This document shows, piece after piece, positions 25,916 through 36,500 of a DNA stretch of 64,000 nucleotides (the stretch's first letter is position 1; every line of letters starts with the position of its first letter). The notes below the pieces were generated by a model. That model did not search any database, had not been told where the DNA came from, and saw nothing but the letters and a program-made list of their open reading frames with translations. Location: contig NZ_JAPNTZ010000005.1 in the NCBI RefSeq assembly GCF_026626335.1, positions 62,001 through 126,000 on the forward strand. The letters are read 5' to 3'. This stretch comes from Paractinoplanes pyxinae. Its GTDB lineage: Bacteria > Actinomycetota > Actinomycetes > Mycobacteriales > Micromonosporaceae. The position numbers were made by a program, and so were the translations under genes.

Positions 25916-26644
25916 ATGGGAATCAGTCGAAGACTTCTGTTCACGGCCGGATCCGGCGTGCTGGGAGTGGCTGTGCTCTCCGCATGTTCCGCTGACGAAG
26001 ACTCACCCGCTGCCGCGCCGACCGCCGGCGCGGCGTCCGAGGAAGAGGCCACCGGCCCCCTGACGTGGAAACGGGTCGACCTCTCGTTCGTCTCGGCCTA
26101 TCTGCTGATCCGCGGTTCCACGGCCGCGATCGTCGACCTGGGCACGGGCGGCTCGGCCGAGGCCATCGGCGAAGGGCTCACCGCGGCCGGCAGCAGCTTC
26201 TCCGCCGTGCGCCATGTCGTGATGACCCACAAGCACGACGACCACGCCGGTGGCCTCGGCGGTGTCGAGCCGCTGGCCACGAACGCCAAGTTCTACACCG
26301 GCGAGGCCGACGTCGTGTCCATCTCGTCGACGAAGGACCTGATCGGCCTGAAGGACGACGACGACGTCTTCGGCCTGCGGATCGTCGGCACACCCGGGCA
26401 CACGGCGGGCCACATCTCGGTGTTCGACCCGGACACGGGCACCCTGGTCGCCGGGGACGCGCTGCGCACCACCACCGACGGCCTGGTCGGCCCCGACCCG
26501 CAGTACAGCGAGGACATGGCCACGGCCGGCGCCTCGATGAAGAAGCTGGCCGGCCTCGACGTGCGCACGATCCTGCCCGGTCACGGCGCCCCGCTCACCT
26601 CCAACGCGGGGGCCGCGCTCAAGAAGCTGGCCGCCTCGGGCTGA
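25916..26644 (+). CDS. Exported MBL-fold metallo-hydrolase (lipoprotein)
   Basis: A 242-aa secreted metallo-beta-lactamase-fold enzyme. The N terminus GISRRLLFTAGSGVLGVAVLS-AC has both a twin-arginine-like SRRLLF and a lipobox ending at C24. The metal-binding motif H105-K-H107-D-D109-H110 (THKHDDHAGG), the later GTPGHTAGH and the terminal PGHG histidine are present, so a dinuclear zinc centre is expected. The closest type is the YflN/glyoxalase-II-like hydrolases rather than true beta-lactamases. Substrate unknown. Confidence 0.9.
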   Translation: MGISRRLLFTAGSGVLGVAVLSACSADEDSPAAAPTAGAASEEEATGPLTWKRVDLSFVSAYLLIRGSTAAIVDLGTGGSAEAIGEGLTAAGSSFSAVRHVVMTHKHDDHAGGLGGVEPLATNAKFYTGEADVVSISSTKDLIGLKDDDDVFGLRIVGTPGHTAGHISVFDPDTGTLVAGDALRTTTDGLVGPDPQYSEDMATAGASMKKLAGLDVRTILPGHGAPLTSNAGAALKKLAASG

Positions 26645-26698
26645 GTCTGTTCATCTGATGGTTGCCCAGGCACGGGCCGCAGATCGTAAAGTCGGCCG

Positions 26699-27160
26699 GT
26701 GACAACACAGCACGAGGACGTCAGCCGCCGCCTGTCCGGCGCCGAGGAGGCCGCCGTCGAGCGGCACGCCGACTACGCCGAGGCCATTCGTGGCTCCTTC
26801 CACCGCCTGCGCACCGGGCTCGATCTCGCCCACGGCGGAAGCACGGTCGGCGCCCAGGAGTGGGGTTCGTACGTGGCGGCGCTCGACCGCGGCCTCGACG
26901 AGCTCGACCGGGAACTGGCCCACGCCGCCGACCTGCCGGCCGCCGAGACCAAGCTGGTGACGCACGCGTCGAAGCTCGAGCTGGCCGGCTGGCGGCTGCG
27001 CTTCAGCCTGCCCGGCGCGGCGAAGTCCGATCCGGACGGCGTCCGCGAGCGTCTGGCCGCCGCCGAGGACGAGGTGGACAGCTACGCGGCCGGCCGGTCG
27101 TCGGCCCCCGACGTGCAGCGCCGGATCGACGATCTTCGGGACGTACGGGCAGACATTTAG
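26699..27160 (+). CDS. Conserved hypothetical protein, helical
   Basis: A 153-aa, highly charged, all-helical soluble protein (AEEAAVERHADYAEAIRGSF, AALDRGLDELDRELAHAADL) with no recognisable catalytic motif. It is perhaps a small four-helix bundle. TAAAGT (26687-26692) ends exactly six bases before the GTG at 26699 and there is no Shine-Dalgarno, indicating a leaderless transcript. The function is unknown and the neighbours do not suggest one. Confidence 0.65.
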   Translation: MTTQHEDVSRRLSGAEEAAVERHADYAEAIRGSFHRLRTGLDLAHGGSTVGAQEWGSYVAALDRGLDELDRELAHAADLPAAETKLVTHASKLELAGWRLRFSLPGAAKSDPDGVRERLAAAEDEVDSYAAGRSSAPDVQRRIDDLRDVRADI

Positions 27161-27247
27161 TTTTCCCTTTACGCCCGAGGCCATGGCGCCCTTGATCCGG
27201 TAAATTGCGCCCGGCGCAGTCGCGCCGCGTAGCCGAAAGGGCACACC

Positions 27248-28198
27248 ATGCGCCGGATCCTCGCCGCTGCCATCGCCGCCGTCCTGCTGCTCACCGGGGC
27301 CGCCTGCACCGACGACAAGAAGGTCGAGGCGGCTCCCGGCACCAAGGTGAGCGTCGGCGTCATCCCGATCATCGATGTGGCGCCCATCTATCTCGGCAAG
27401 CAGAAGGGCTTCTTCGCCAAGCGCGGCATCGACCTGACGCTCACCCCCGAGCAGGGCGGCGCGCCGATCGTCGAGGGTGTGCTCGGCGGCAAGTACCAGT
27501 TCGGCTTCAGCAACGTGACCTCGCTGATGGCCGCGCAGTCGGCCGGCGCGCCGCTGAAGGCGGTGGCCAGCGGCGTGGCCTCCAACGGACGGGCCGGGCG
27601 CGACTTCTCGGCCATCGTGGTGCGCGACGGCAGCCCGATCCGGTCGGCCCGCGACCTGTCCGGTAAGCGGATCGCGGTGAACACCTTGAAGAACCTGGGC
27701 GACACGACCGTACGGCAATCGGTTCGCCGGGCCGGCGGCAACGCCGACAACCTGAGCTTCCAGGCCATGCCGTTCCCCGACATGCCGGGGGCGCTGCAGG
27801 CGGGCAAGGTGGACGCGGCGTGGGTGGTCGAGCCGGCGCTGAGCGCGGTGCTGACCCAGGGCGGCCAGATCCTCGCCTCGAACTTCGTCGACACCGCGCC
27901 CGACCTGACGGTGGCGCTCTATTTCACCAGCCGGGGCACGATGACCGCGAAGCCGCAGCTGGTCACCGACTTCACCGAGGCCATCAAGGAATCGATGCGC
28001 TACGCGGCCGGCCACCCCGAAGAGGTGCGGGACGTCGTGGGCACGTACACCCAGATCAACGACACCGTACGCATCGCGATGATCCTGCCCAGCTGGCCCG
28101 AGGACATCAACCGCCGGTCGCTGGAGCGGGTGGCCACGCTGGGCCAGCGCGACGGCATCTTCACCAAGGCGCCCACCCTGGATCAGCTGCTGCCCTGA
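27248..28198 (+). CDS. ABC transporter substrate-binding lipoprotein (NrtA/TauA-like)
   Basis: A 316-aa lipoprotein with signal MRRILAAAIAAVLLLTGAAC (modified C20) and a type II periplasmic-binding fold of the nitrate/sulfonate/taurine class. Markers are VSVGVIPIIDVAPIYLGKQKGFFAKRGIDL, GKYQFGFSNVTSL, LSGKRIAVNTLKNLG and QAGKVDAAWVVEP. It would capture an organic anion or thiamine-like precursor outside the membrane. No permease or ATPase gene is adjacent, so its transporter must be encoded elsewhere. GAAAGGG lies upstream of the ATG. Confidence 0.9.
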   Translation: MRRILAAAIAAVLLLTGAACTDDKKVEAAPGTKVSVGVIPIIDVAPIYLGKQKGFFAKRGIDLTLTPEQGGAPIVEGVLGGKYQFGFSNVTSLMAAQSAGAPLKAVASGVASNGRAGRDFSAIVVRDGSPIRSARDLSGKRIAVNTLKNLGDTTVRQSVRRAGGNADNLSFQAMPFPDMPGALQAGKVDAAWVVEPALSAVLTQGGQILASNFVDTAPDLTVALYFTSRGTMTAKPQLVTDFTEAIKESMRYAAGHPEEVRDVVGTYTQINDTVRIAMILPSWPEDINRRSLERVATLGQRDGIFTKAPTLDQLLP

Positions 28199-28240
28199 GC
28201 TGTCACTGGTTCGGCACTGACCGAACCTAGCGTCGGACCC

Positions 28241-28813
28241 ATGCTCGCCGACTTTCTTCAGGTGCGTGACCGGCTCCTGCGCATCGCCACCCGCATCGCC
28301 GGGGCCGAGGCCGAGGACGTCGTGCAGGACGCGTGGCTGCGCTGGCAGCGCGTCGACCACAACACCGTGCTCGACCCGCCGGCCTACCTGTCGCGCACCA
28401 CGGTCCACCTGTCGCTCAACCGGGCTCAGCACCGGCCCGCCCCGGCGCTCCCGACGGCGGCGCGGCCGGCCGACCCGGCCGACCAGGTGACCGCGGCCGA
28501 CGAGCTCCGGTCGGCCCTGGCCCTGCTGGTGGCCCGGCTCGAGCCGCGCTCGCGGGTGGCCTACACGCTGCGGGAGGCGTTCGAGCTGCCCTACCGGCAG
28601 ATCGGCGACCTGCTGGGCATCACCGAGCCGCACACCCGGCAGCTGGTCGGCCGGGCCCGCCGCCGTCTGGCCGCCGGTCCGGACCACCCGGTGCCCCGCG
28701 ACGAGCACCGGGCCCTGCTGGCCGCCTTCCAGCACACCGCCCGCACCGGCGACCCGGCCGCGCTGGCCGGGCTGGCCCGTTCGCCTGAATCGGCGCGGGC
28801 CGCTGCCGCATGA
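28241..28813 (+). CDS. ECF sigma factor (SigJ-like, short)
   Basis: A 190-aa sigma-70 factor with region 2 (LRIATRIAGAEAEDVVQDAWLRWQRV ... AYLSRTTVHLSLN) and region 4 (LEPRSRVAYTLREAFELPYRQIGDLLGITEPHTRQLVGRARRRL). The content resembles SigJ/ECF41 factors, which normally carry a C-terminal SnoaL-like domain; here only about 25 alanine-rich residues remain, so that domain is missing. No anti-sigma gene is next to it. TAGCGT (28228-28233) ends seven bases before the ATG, consistent with a leaderless start. The lipase gene follows after eight bases. Confidence 0.88.
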   Translation: MLADFLQVRDRLLRIATRIAGAEAEDVVQDAWLRWQRVDHNTVLDPPAYLSRTTVHLSLNRAQHRPAPALPTAARPADPADQVTAADELRSALALLVARLEPRSRVAYTLREAFELPYRQIGDLLGITEPHTRQLVGRARRRLAAGPDHPVPRDEHRALLAAFQHTARTGDPAALAGLARSPESARAAAA

Positions 28814-28820
28814 TGATCCG

Positions 28821-29582
28821 GTGCGGTACCTGTGGCCGGCCGTGGGCGGCGCCGTCGCGCTGGTGCTGCTGACGCTGATCGGCGTCCGGCTGCTGGGCGG
28901 CGGGGACGACGGCCCGCGGCCCGATCAGGCTCAGCCGGGAACGGTGCTGCTGGTCCCCGGGTACGGCGGCAGCCGCACCGCGCTGACCCGGCTGGCCGAG
29001 CGGTTGACGGCCGCGGGGCGCACGGCGACCGTGCTGACCCTGCCCGGCGACGGCACCGGCCCGCTCGAGGACCAGGCCGAAACGCTCGACGCGGCCGTGC
29101 GGGACGCGACGACGGCCGGCGCGCCCTCGGTCGACGTGATCGGCTACTCGGCCGGCGGCGTGGTGACCCGGCTCTGGGTCGACCGGCACGCCGGCGCCGA
29201 GCGGGCCCGGCGGGTGGTCTCGCTGGGCTCTCCCCTGCACGGCACCCGGCTGGCCGGGCTCGGCGCCCGGTTCGGCGGCGCCCGGTGCCCGCAGGCCTGC
29301 CAGGAGCTGGCGCCCGGCAGCGACGTGCTCGACAGCATCGACGGCGCGCTGCCCGACGGGTTGCCCTGGCTGTCCATCTGGACCGAGAACGACGAGACGG
29401 TCCAGCCGCCCGACTCGGCCCGCCTGGACGGCGCGATCAACTTGTCGCTGCAGAGCATCTGCCCGGCCGCGCGCACGGCCCACAGCGAGTTGCCGACCGA
29501 CCCGTACGTCACGGCTCTTGTCCTCGACGCCCTGGGAACCGCCCCGCTGCGCGAGCCGGAAAGCTGCCCCGCGAGCCCCTAG
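28821..29582 (+). CDS. Membrane-anchored or secreted lipase-like hydrolase
   Basis: A 253-aa alpha/beta hydrolase. An N-terminal hydrophobic helix (YLWPAVGGAVALVLLTLIGVRLL) acts as signal or anchor. It is followed by GTVLLVPGYGGSRTALTRLAERL, the nucleophile elbow GYSAGG, the acid region WTENDETVQPPDSARLDGA and a late histidine (TAHSELPTDP). Four cysteines (ARCPQAC, SIC and CP) fit an extracytoplasmic location. It resembles the triacylglycerol-lipase family with a PGPI-type substrate loop. GTG start; probably cotranscribed with the sigma factor. Confidence 0.87.
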   Translation: MRYLWPAVGGAVALVLLTLIGVRLLGGGDDGPRPDQAQPGTVLLVPGYGGSRTALTRLAERLTAAGRTATVLTLPGDGTGPLEDQAETLDAAVRDATTAGAPSVDVIGYSAGGVVTRLWVDRHAGAERARRVVSLGSPLHGTRLAGLGARFGGARCPQACQELAPGSDVLDSIDGALPDGLPWLSIWTENDETVQPPDSARLDGAINLSLQSICPAARTAHSELPTDPYVTALVLDALGTAPLREPESCPASP

Positions 29583-29634
29583 GGCAGTCACTCGACGGAT
29601 GATCCGGCCCGGGTGGCCGGGGCAGGGTGAAGGG

Positions 29635-30411
29635 GTGATTGATCGCGGACCTGACTTGCGGTTCGGCCTGCTGGGCGCGGTGCGCGTCCGGCGGGGCCGG
29701 GTCGACCTCGAGCTGGGCGGGCGGCAGCCCCGGACCATTCTGGCGCTGCTGCTGGCCGGAGCCGGGTCGACGGTGGGTTTGTCGGAGATGGTGGACACCC
29801 TCTGGGGCGAGGACCCACCGGTCAGCGCCGTCAACGTGGTGCATCGGCACATCGGGGTGCTGCGCCGCGTCCTCGAACCCGAACTCCCGGTCCGGGCGAC
29901 CGGCGACCACCTGGTCCGGCACGCCTCGGGCTACCGGCTGCTGGTCGACGAGCACAACTTCGACCTGTTGCGGTTCCGCCGGCTGGCCGCCGAGGCCCGG
30001 CGCACCGACGACCCGGCGGCGGCCGTGCGCCGCTACGCCACCGCGTTGTCGCTGTGGAACGGGCGCTGCGCGGCCGAACTCGAGATGGAGCATCCGAGCT
30101 TCCTGGCCGTCGAGGCCGAACGCTGGCAGGTGACCCGCGAGGCGGCCGACGCCGCCCTGCGCGGCGGGCCGGTCCGGCTCATCCTGCCCGCGCTGCGCCA
30201 GGCGACCGTCCTCAATCCGCTCGACGAGAGCCTGCAGGCACGGCTGCTGTCGGCCCTGGCCGCCGACGGTCGTCAGGCCGAGGCCATGCACACGTTCCGT
30301 GAGGTGCGCCGCCGGCTGGGTGACGAACTGGGGCTGGGGCCCGGGCCGCAGCTCATCGAGGCGTACGACCGGCTGCGGCCGCGCGCCACGTGCGCCGCCT
30401 GCGGGCGATAG
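29635..30411 (+). CDS. Small SARP-type regulator (HTH plus BTAD)
   Basis: A 258-aa transcription activator of the AfsR/SARP family without an ATPase domain. The N-terminal OmpR-like winged helix (RFGLLGAVRVRRGRVDLELGGRQPRTILALLLAGAG) precedes the BTAD domain (about 100-250: HNFDLLRFRRLAAEARR, LWNGRCAAELEMEHPSFLAVEAERWQVTREAAD, HTFREVRRRLGDELGLGPGPQL). It ends with CAACGR. SARPs bind direct heptamer repeats and usually switch on antibiotic clusters, but no biosynthetic genes lie here. The GTG at 29635 follows a GGTGAAGG sequence; the frame opens further upstream to 29518 through the lipase gene. Confidence 0.85.
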   Translation: MIDRGPDLRFGLLGAVRVRRGRVDLELGGRQPRTILALLLAGAGSTVGLSEMVDTLWGEDPPVSAVNVVHRHIGVLRRVLEPELPVRATGDHLVRHASGYRLLVDEHNFDLLRFRRLAAEARRTDDPAAAVRRYATALSLWNGRCAAELEMEHPSFLAVEAERWQVTREAADAALRGGPVRLILPALRQATVLNPLDESLQARLLSALAADGRQAEAMHTFREVRRRLGDELGLGPGPQLIEAYDRLRPRATCAACGR

Positions 30412-30528
30412 CAGACTTCCGTTACGCCCGGGTGCCCAACGCCCCGGCCGAACGGGTCATCCGGACGGCCGTTCAGACCGAAGATCGTAGCCGGGGCGGG
30501 GCATCTGGCGTGACGGCCGAGGCAGGAG

Positions 30529-30556
30529 TTGAAAGTGATTCTGCATTGAGTAGTCT
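30529..30556 (+). promoter_or_regulatory. Promoter of the DUF6918 gene
   Basis: TTGAAA (30529-30534), a 16-base spacer and TAGTCT (30551-30556), with a ~32-base leader to the ATG at 30595 that carries GAGGAG. Confidence 0.6.
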
Positions 30557-30594
30557 GCTCGCCGTTGTCTTGTTGATGAGGAGCGCGCACACCC

Positions 30595-31041
30595 ATGGTT
30601 TCGAACCTTCTTGAGCTTTCCGAGAACCCGGCCACCAAAGAGGCCATCGTCAAGGACGCCCAGGCGTTGGTCGAGGCCGAACTGGCCAACAAGTCGGGCA
30701 TCTCGGCCGGCGCGGTGAAGCTGGCCTACAAGGCCGTCACCTCGTTCGCGCCCGGTTACTACGTCGAGACCCTGAACATCATGGTTCCGTCGATGCTCGA
30801 GCAGCTGCAGCCGTTCTGGACCGACTTCCAGGTCGCCGGCGGCGGCTCGTTCGGCGAGTACCTGGTCAAGCGTCAGGACGAGGTCACCCCGGCCCTGCTG
30901 CTGGTCACCGACGACATGGCCAACGCCTCCGAGAAGGCCGTCGTCGTCAAGGCCTACAAGACCGTGCGCGGTGGCGCCGCCAAGCACATCGAGGCCGCCC
31001 TGCCGGCCCTCGGCGCCCTGGTGGAGAAGTACGCCGCCTGA
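30595..31041 (+). CDS. DUF6918 family protein
   Basis: A 148-aa soluble helical protein (SNLLELSENPATKEAIVKDAQALVEAELANKSGISAGAVKLAYKAVTSFAPGYY, then KTVRGGAAKHIEAALPALGALVEKYA). It matches a conserved actinobacterial family of unknown function. The strong promoter (30529-30556), a GAGGAG ribosome site and a long perfect terminator after the gene suggest a well-expressed monocistronic message. Confidence 0.82.
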   Translation: MVSNLLELSENPATKEAIVKDAQALVEAELANKSGISAGAVKLAYKAVTSFAPGYYVETLNIMVPSMLEQLQPFWTDFQVAGGGSFGEYLVKRQDEVTPALLLVTDDMANASEKAVVVKAYKTVRGGAAKHIEAALPALGALVEKYAA

Positions 31042-31052
31042 TTCGCCTGGTG

Positions 31053-31087
31053 AAAGCCGCGCCCGTTGCTCGAACGGGCGCGGCTTT
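31053..31087. terminator. Rho-independent-type hairpin, bidirectional
   Basis: Perfect 15-bp stem AAAGCCGCGCCCGTT with loop GCTCG and its complement, flanked by A and T runs in both directions. It lies between the convergent DUF6918 and ABC-F genes and can serve both. Confidence 0.92.
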
Positions 31088-31092
31088 CCCGT

Positions 31093-32670
<1,578 letters not shown>

Positions 32671-32712
32671 GAAGAGCTCCGAGAGAAAAGGGCCGGACGG
32701 GGACCGGAGAAA

Positions 32713-32750
32713 GACGACATCAGCCGGGGAGGTCACCCGGAGATGTCGTC
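32713..32750 (-). terminator. Attenuator-like nested hairpin in the ABC-F leader
   Basis: On the transcribed (minus) strand, GACGACATC pairs perfectly with GATGTCGTC (32742-32750 with 32713-32721). Inside, CCGGG pairs with CCCGG across a 7-base loop. The structure is followed by a short pyrimidine/U tract (TTTCTCC). The 5' arm consists of codons 6-10 and the stop of the leader peptide. Confidence 0.7.
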
Positions 32751-32765
32751 ACCGTTGCCCGTCAC
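32733..32765 (-). CDS. Ten-codon leader peptide upstream of ABC-F
   Basis: GTG-ACG-GGC-AAC-GGT-GAC-GAC-ATC-TCC-GGG-TGA encodes MTGNGDDISG. AGGAG (complement of 32773-32777) is seven bases before the GTG, an ideal ribosome site, better than that of most genes in this window. The last five codons form the 5' arm of the hairpin at 32713-32750, so a ribosome stalled on this ORF would block hairpin formation and let transcription continue into the ABC-F gene. This is the layout of ribosome-mediated attenuation known for several antibiotic-resistance genes. That translation occurs is inferred. Confidence 0.65.
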   Translation of the reverse strand: MTGNGDDISG

Positions 32766-32796
32766 AGATCTGCTCCTGCTCTCGAAGACTCCGGCG

Positions 32797-32802
32797 AGTT
32801 TA
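32797..32802 (-). promoter_or_regulatory. -10 box of the ABC-F leader transcript
   Basis: TAAACT on the minus strand, overlapping the stop codon of the upstream GNAT gene, about 25 bases upstream of the expected leader-ORF region start. Confidence 0.45.
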
Positions 32803-33492
32803 GCTCGGAAGCCGCCGGTACGCATGGAAATTGATGTCGCGCCGGTGCCGGAAGCCCATCGCGAGGTAGAGCCGGATCGCCCCGGTGTTGGTGCCGGCCG
32901 CGTGCAGGAACGGCGTGTCGCCGCGGTCCCGGATGGCCGCGGCCACCGCCCGGACGAGCCGGCCGGCCAGACCCTGACCGCGGAAGGCGGGGTCGGTGCA
33001 GACGGCGCTGATCTCGGACCAGCCGGGCGGGCGGATCCGCTCCCCGGCCATCGCCACCAGCGCCCCCTCGCGACGGATGCCCAGGTAGGTGCCCAGCTCG
33101 CGGGTGCGCGGCCCGAACGGCCCGGGCCGGGTGCGAGAGACCAGGTCGAGCATCTCGGGCACGTCGGCCTCGGTCAGCCGGACGGCCTCGGGATCGGGCG
33201 CGGGGATCAGGTCCTCCCCGGTGAGCTGCACGCCGACGCCGCCGCCGGTCCTCTCCCAGCCGGGCGGCGTGCCGTCGGGAGCGGCCGGCATCAGCACGTC
33301 GCCGCCCGGGCCGGCCAGCTCGGCCAGGTCGGCCCAGGCAGCCGGGTCGGCGGCGTCGGCCACCGCGACGAACGGCGACACCGACGGCAGAAAGCGCCCG
33401 GCCTGACCTCGCACCTCGGCGAAGTCTCGCTGGCCGTGGACCAGGGCCGTCCACACGGGATTGTCGAGAACGGCCCGGTCCACGGTTGTCAT
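32800..33492 (-). CDS. GNAT N-acetyltransferase
   Basis: A 230-aa protein with a C-terminal GNAT domain. The acetyl-CoA motif is ISAVCTDPAFRGQGLAGRLVRAVAAAI (with RGQGLA), preceded by YLGIRREGALVAMAGERIRPPGW and followed by GTNTGAIRLYLAMGFRHRRDINFHAYRR. The N-terminal ~110 residues are an extra domain like the first half of FR47-type acetyltransferases (VRLTEADVPEMLDLVSRTRPGPF links the two). ATG at 33492 with AGGAAAG upstream. It lies directly upstream of the ABC-F leader on the same strand, so partial cotranscription is possible. It might modify a drug, but that is only context. Confidence 0.88.
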   Translation of the reverse strand: MTTVDRAVLDNPVWTALVHGQRDFAEVRGQAGRFLPSVSPFVAVADAADPAAWADLAELAGPGGDVLMPAAPDGTPPGWERTGGGVGVQLTGEDLIPAPDPEAVRLTEADVPEMLDLVSRTRPGPFGPRTRELGTYLGIRREGALVAMAGERIRPPGWSEISAVCTDPAFRGQGLAGRLVRAVAAAIRDRGDTPFLHAAGTNTGAIRLYLAMGFRHRRDINFHAYRRLPS

Positions 33493-33554
33493 GGCATCTT
33501 TCCTATCGCGGAGGAGGCGGCCCGCGCACGAATTGTGATCGGGACCTCCCCTGC

Positions 33555-36500
33555 TCAGCGCAGCCCGAAGGCCCGGGTGATCTCCTGCTTCACCGTGTTG
33601 CCGGCGGCGTCGCGTACGGAAACCCGAATTGACACGTACGCGGCGGAGCGCGGCGCCTTCAGCGAGGTGCCCTTCTGCCACGTACGGCCGTCGTCGTACG
33701 AGACCTCGACGTCGGGCTTCCCGAGCCTGGCCGTCACGCCCGGCAACTGCGACGGCGTCACCGTGAGCTTCGCGTCGCGCCCGGCCCGGCCCGCCTGGTC
33801 GAGCGGGACGGCGTAGTCGAGCTGGATCATCGGCACGACGACCGCGCTCTCGGCCCCGCTGGCGGCCGACTTGAAGGTCCACTCCGTTCGCGTACGCGTG
33901 GAGTAGGGCCCGGTCCAGTCGGCCCGATTGTTGTCGACCACCACGCGGTAGGGCTCGCTGCCCGCGGGCAGGCCGGTGACCGGCAGATACTCAGCATTGC
34001 CCCACTTCAGCAGCTCGTCGCCGCGGTAGAGCTCGGCCCGGTTGGACACGGCGAAGTTGCTGCCGCCGGTCTCGCCGACATAACCCGCACCCTGGCCGCC
34101 CCAGCCGGGAACGGGCAGGTAGAGCCCGTCCAGGTAGCGCTGCGGCAGGTAGCCGAGCGGGCCCTGACGCGGCCGCAGAATCGGGCCGAACCAGTCGACC
34201 TCGGCGGTGCTTCCGGCCCGGTACACGACCGGCTCGATCAGGTGCTGACCCATCTCCATGGGCAGGAACGCGTCGTCGACCCAGGTGGTGCCCGCGGTGA
34301 CCCAGTCGGTGCGAGTGCCCTGGGCGGTGGCCGGCACCTGGTTGCCGACGACGAAGCCGCGCCAGACGTCGCCCCGGAACTCCAGGGCCTTGCCGGGCCG
34401 GTGGTTGCGGAAGGCCACCTTGACCCGGGCCAGGTCGGCCGGGCCCTGCCGGAACGACGGGTCGGCCGGAACCGCGCCCGTCCAGTGGTGCACTACGTCG
34501 TACAGGTAATCGGTTGTGGGGTTGGAGTTGACGGTGATTCGGGCCGGGTGGCGCAGCAGGGCCTCGCCCTCGTCGGCGCCGAGCGTGACGACGGTGACCG
34601 GGGCGGGCTGGTCGGGGCCGAACATCACCTCGTCCGGCCAGGGGTGCAGCCGTCCGGCGCCCGTGTTGACCACGAGCAGCAGCTTGACGCCGGCCTTCGC
34701 GGCGGTCGCGGCCTGACCGGCGATGTCGCCGGTGTCGCGCACGATCAAAGCCTTACCACGCTGCGGTTTCGTGCTGACCGTCAGGCTGTGACGGCCCTTC
34801 GGCAGGGGTGGCTCGGACCGCTGGACCAGGACGTCCTCGTGCCCGTTCACGGTCAGCGCGGGCTGTTCGAGGCGGAAGCGGGCGCCGAACTCGAAGGTGC
34901 CGTTCGTGACCTTCCGGCCGGTGGGCAGGGCCCAGGAGCTGTCGTACGACTCGTCGGGCAGCCGGGAGCTCTCGGTGAACGCGTTCGGCCAGCCACGGTG
35001 GATGTCCAGGCGTACGGCCGTGGGTGTGGTTTCCTGCGGCACCTTCGCGGTGACCCGGCGGGCCTGACGCGCGTCGAGGGTGACCGCGCGGTCCCGGTCG
35101 AGGGTGACGTCGGTGAACGACAGCAGGGCCAGCCCCTTGGAGCGCGGACCGGCGACGCCGCGCACGTCAGCGTCGATCCAGCCGGTGTACGTCCCGACGG
35201 GCAGCCGGACCGTGCCGCGCCCCTCGGCGTCCAGCTCGACGGCGCCGAACAGGTGCTCATCGGTAAAGATGACCGTCCCGGTGACCGGCTTGCCGTCGCG
35301 GTCCTTGGCGGTCACGGTCAGGTTGTGGCGCTCGCCCTCCCGGCTGAGGCCGATGAGCGTACGGGTCCTCAGCGCGCCGGTGTCGTCGGTGGCCGTGACG
35401 ATGCCGCTGACCGGGCGGTCGACCGGCACCAGTTCGGGCTTGGCCTTCAGGACGGCAGTGGCCGTGCCGTGCGCCGGAACGGTGACCTCGTTCTTGTCGA
35501 GGCTGAACGCGCCGGCCGCCTCGATCTCGGCCTTGAGTTTCAGCGTGACCGGGGTGTCACCGTCATTGGTGTACGTGAGCGTCTGGTCCTTGGCGGTCGG
35601 GGCACTGCCGTACGGGAAGAAGCCCGAGTACGCGCTCACGGTGCCGAACAGCGTGGCGTGCGCGGCGGCGTAGGCGTCGAGGCGGCCCCCGCCGGCCTGG
35701 TAGGCCGTGTACTCCGGGGTGGCCCGGGCGGTGCCGACCAGGGCCTGCTTGATGCGCTGGCCCGTCCAGTCCGGGTGGGCGGCGGCGACCAGCGCGGCCG
35801 CCCCGGCGACGTGCGGCGTGGCCATCGAGGTGCCGCTCATCGTCTGGTAGTAGCCGGAACCGCCGCGCACGTAGTGCGAGCGGGCGGCCAGGATGTCGAC
35901 GCCGGGCGCGGTGATCTCGGGCTTGAGGCCGCCGTCGCCGTTGCGCGGGCCGGTGCTCGAGAACTCGGCCAGGTGGTCCTGGGCGTCGACCGCGCCCACG
36001 GTGAGCGCGGAGTCGGCGCTGCCGGGCGAGCTGATGTCGGCCGGGCCGCCGTTGCCGGCCGCGATCACGAACAGGGCGCCGGTCTCGGCGCTGAGCGCGT
36101 CCACGGCGGCGCTCATCGGCTCGCTGCCGTCGCCGCCGGGCCCGCCCAGGCTCATGCTGACGACGCGGCTGCGCTGGTCGCGGGCCGCCCACTCCATGCC
36201 GGCGATGATCCACGACTCCTGGCCACGGCCCTCGGTGTCGAGCACCTTGCCCACGTGCAGGCGGGCGCCGGGGGCGACGCCACGCTCGGCGCCGTCACTG
36301 GCGGCGCCGGTGCCGGCGATCGTGGAGGCGACGTGGGTGCCGTGGCCGTTGTAGTCGGTGGTGTCCTCATCGGAGGGCACGAAGCTGGCCGACGCCTCGA
36401 CCTGGCCGGCCAGGTCGGGGTGCTCGGCATCGACGCCGCTGTCCAGGACGGCCACGTCGACGTCCGCGCCCTCGTCGCCCTCGGCCCACAGGCGCGGGGC

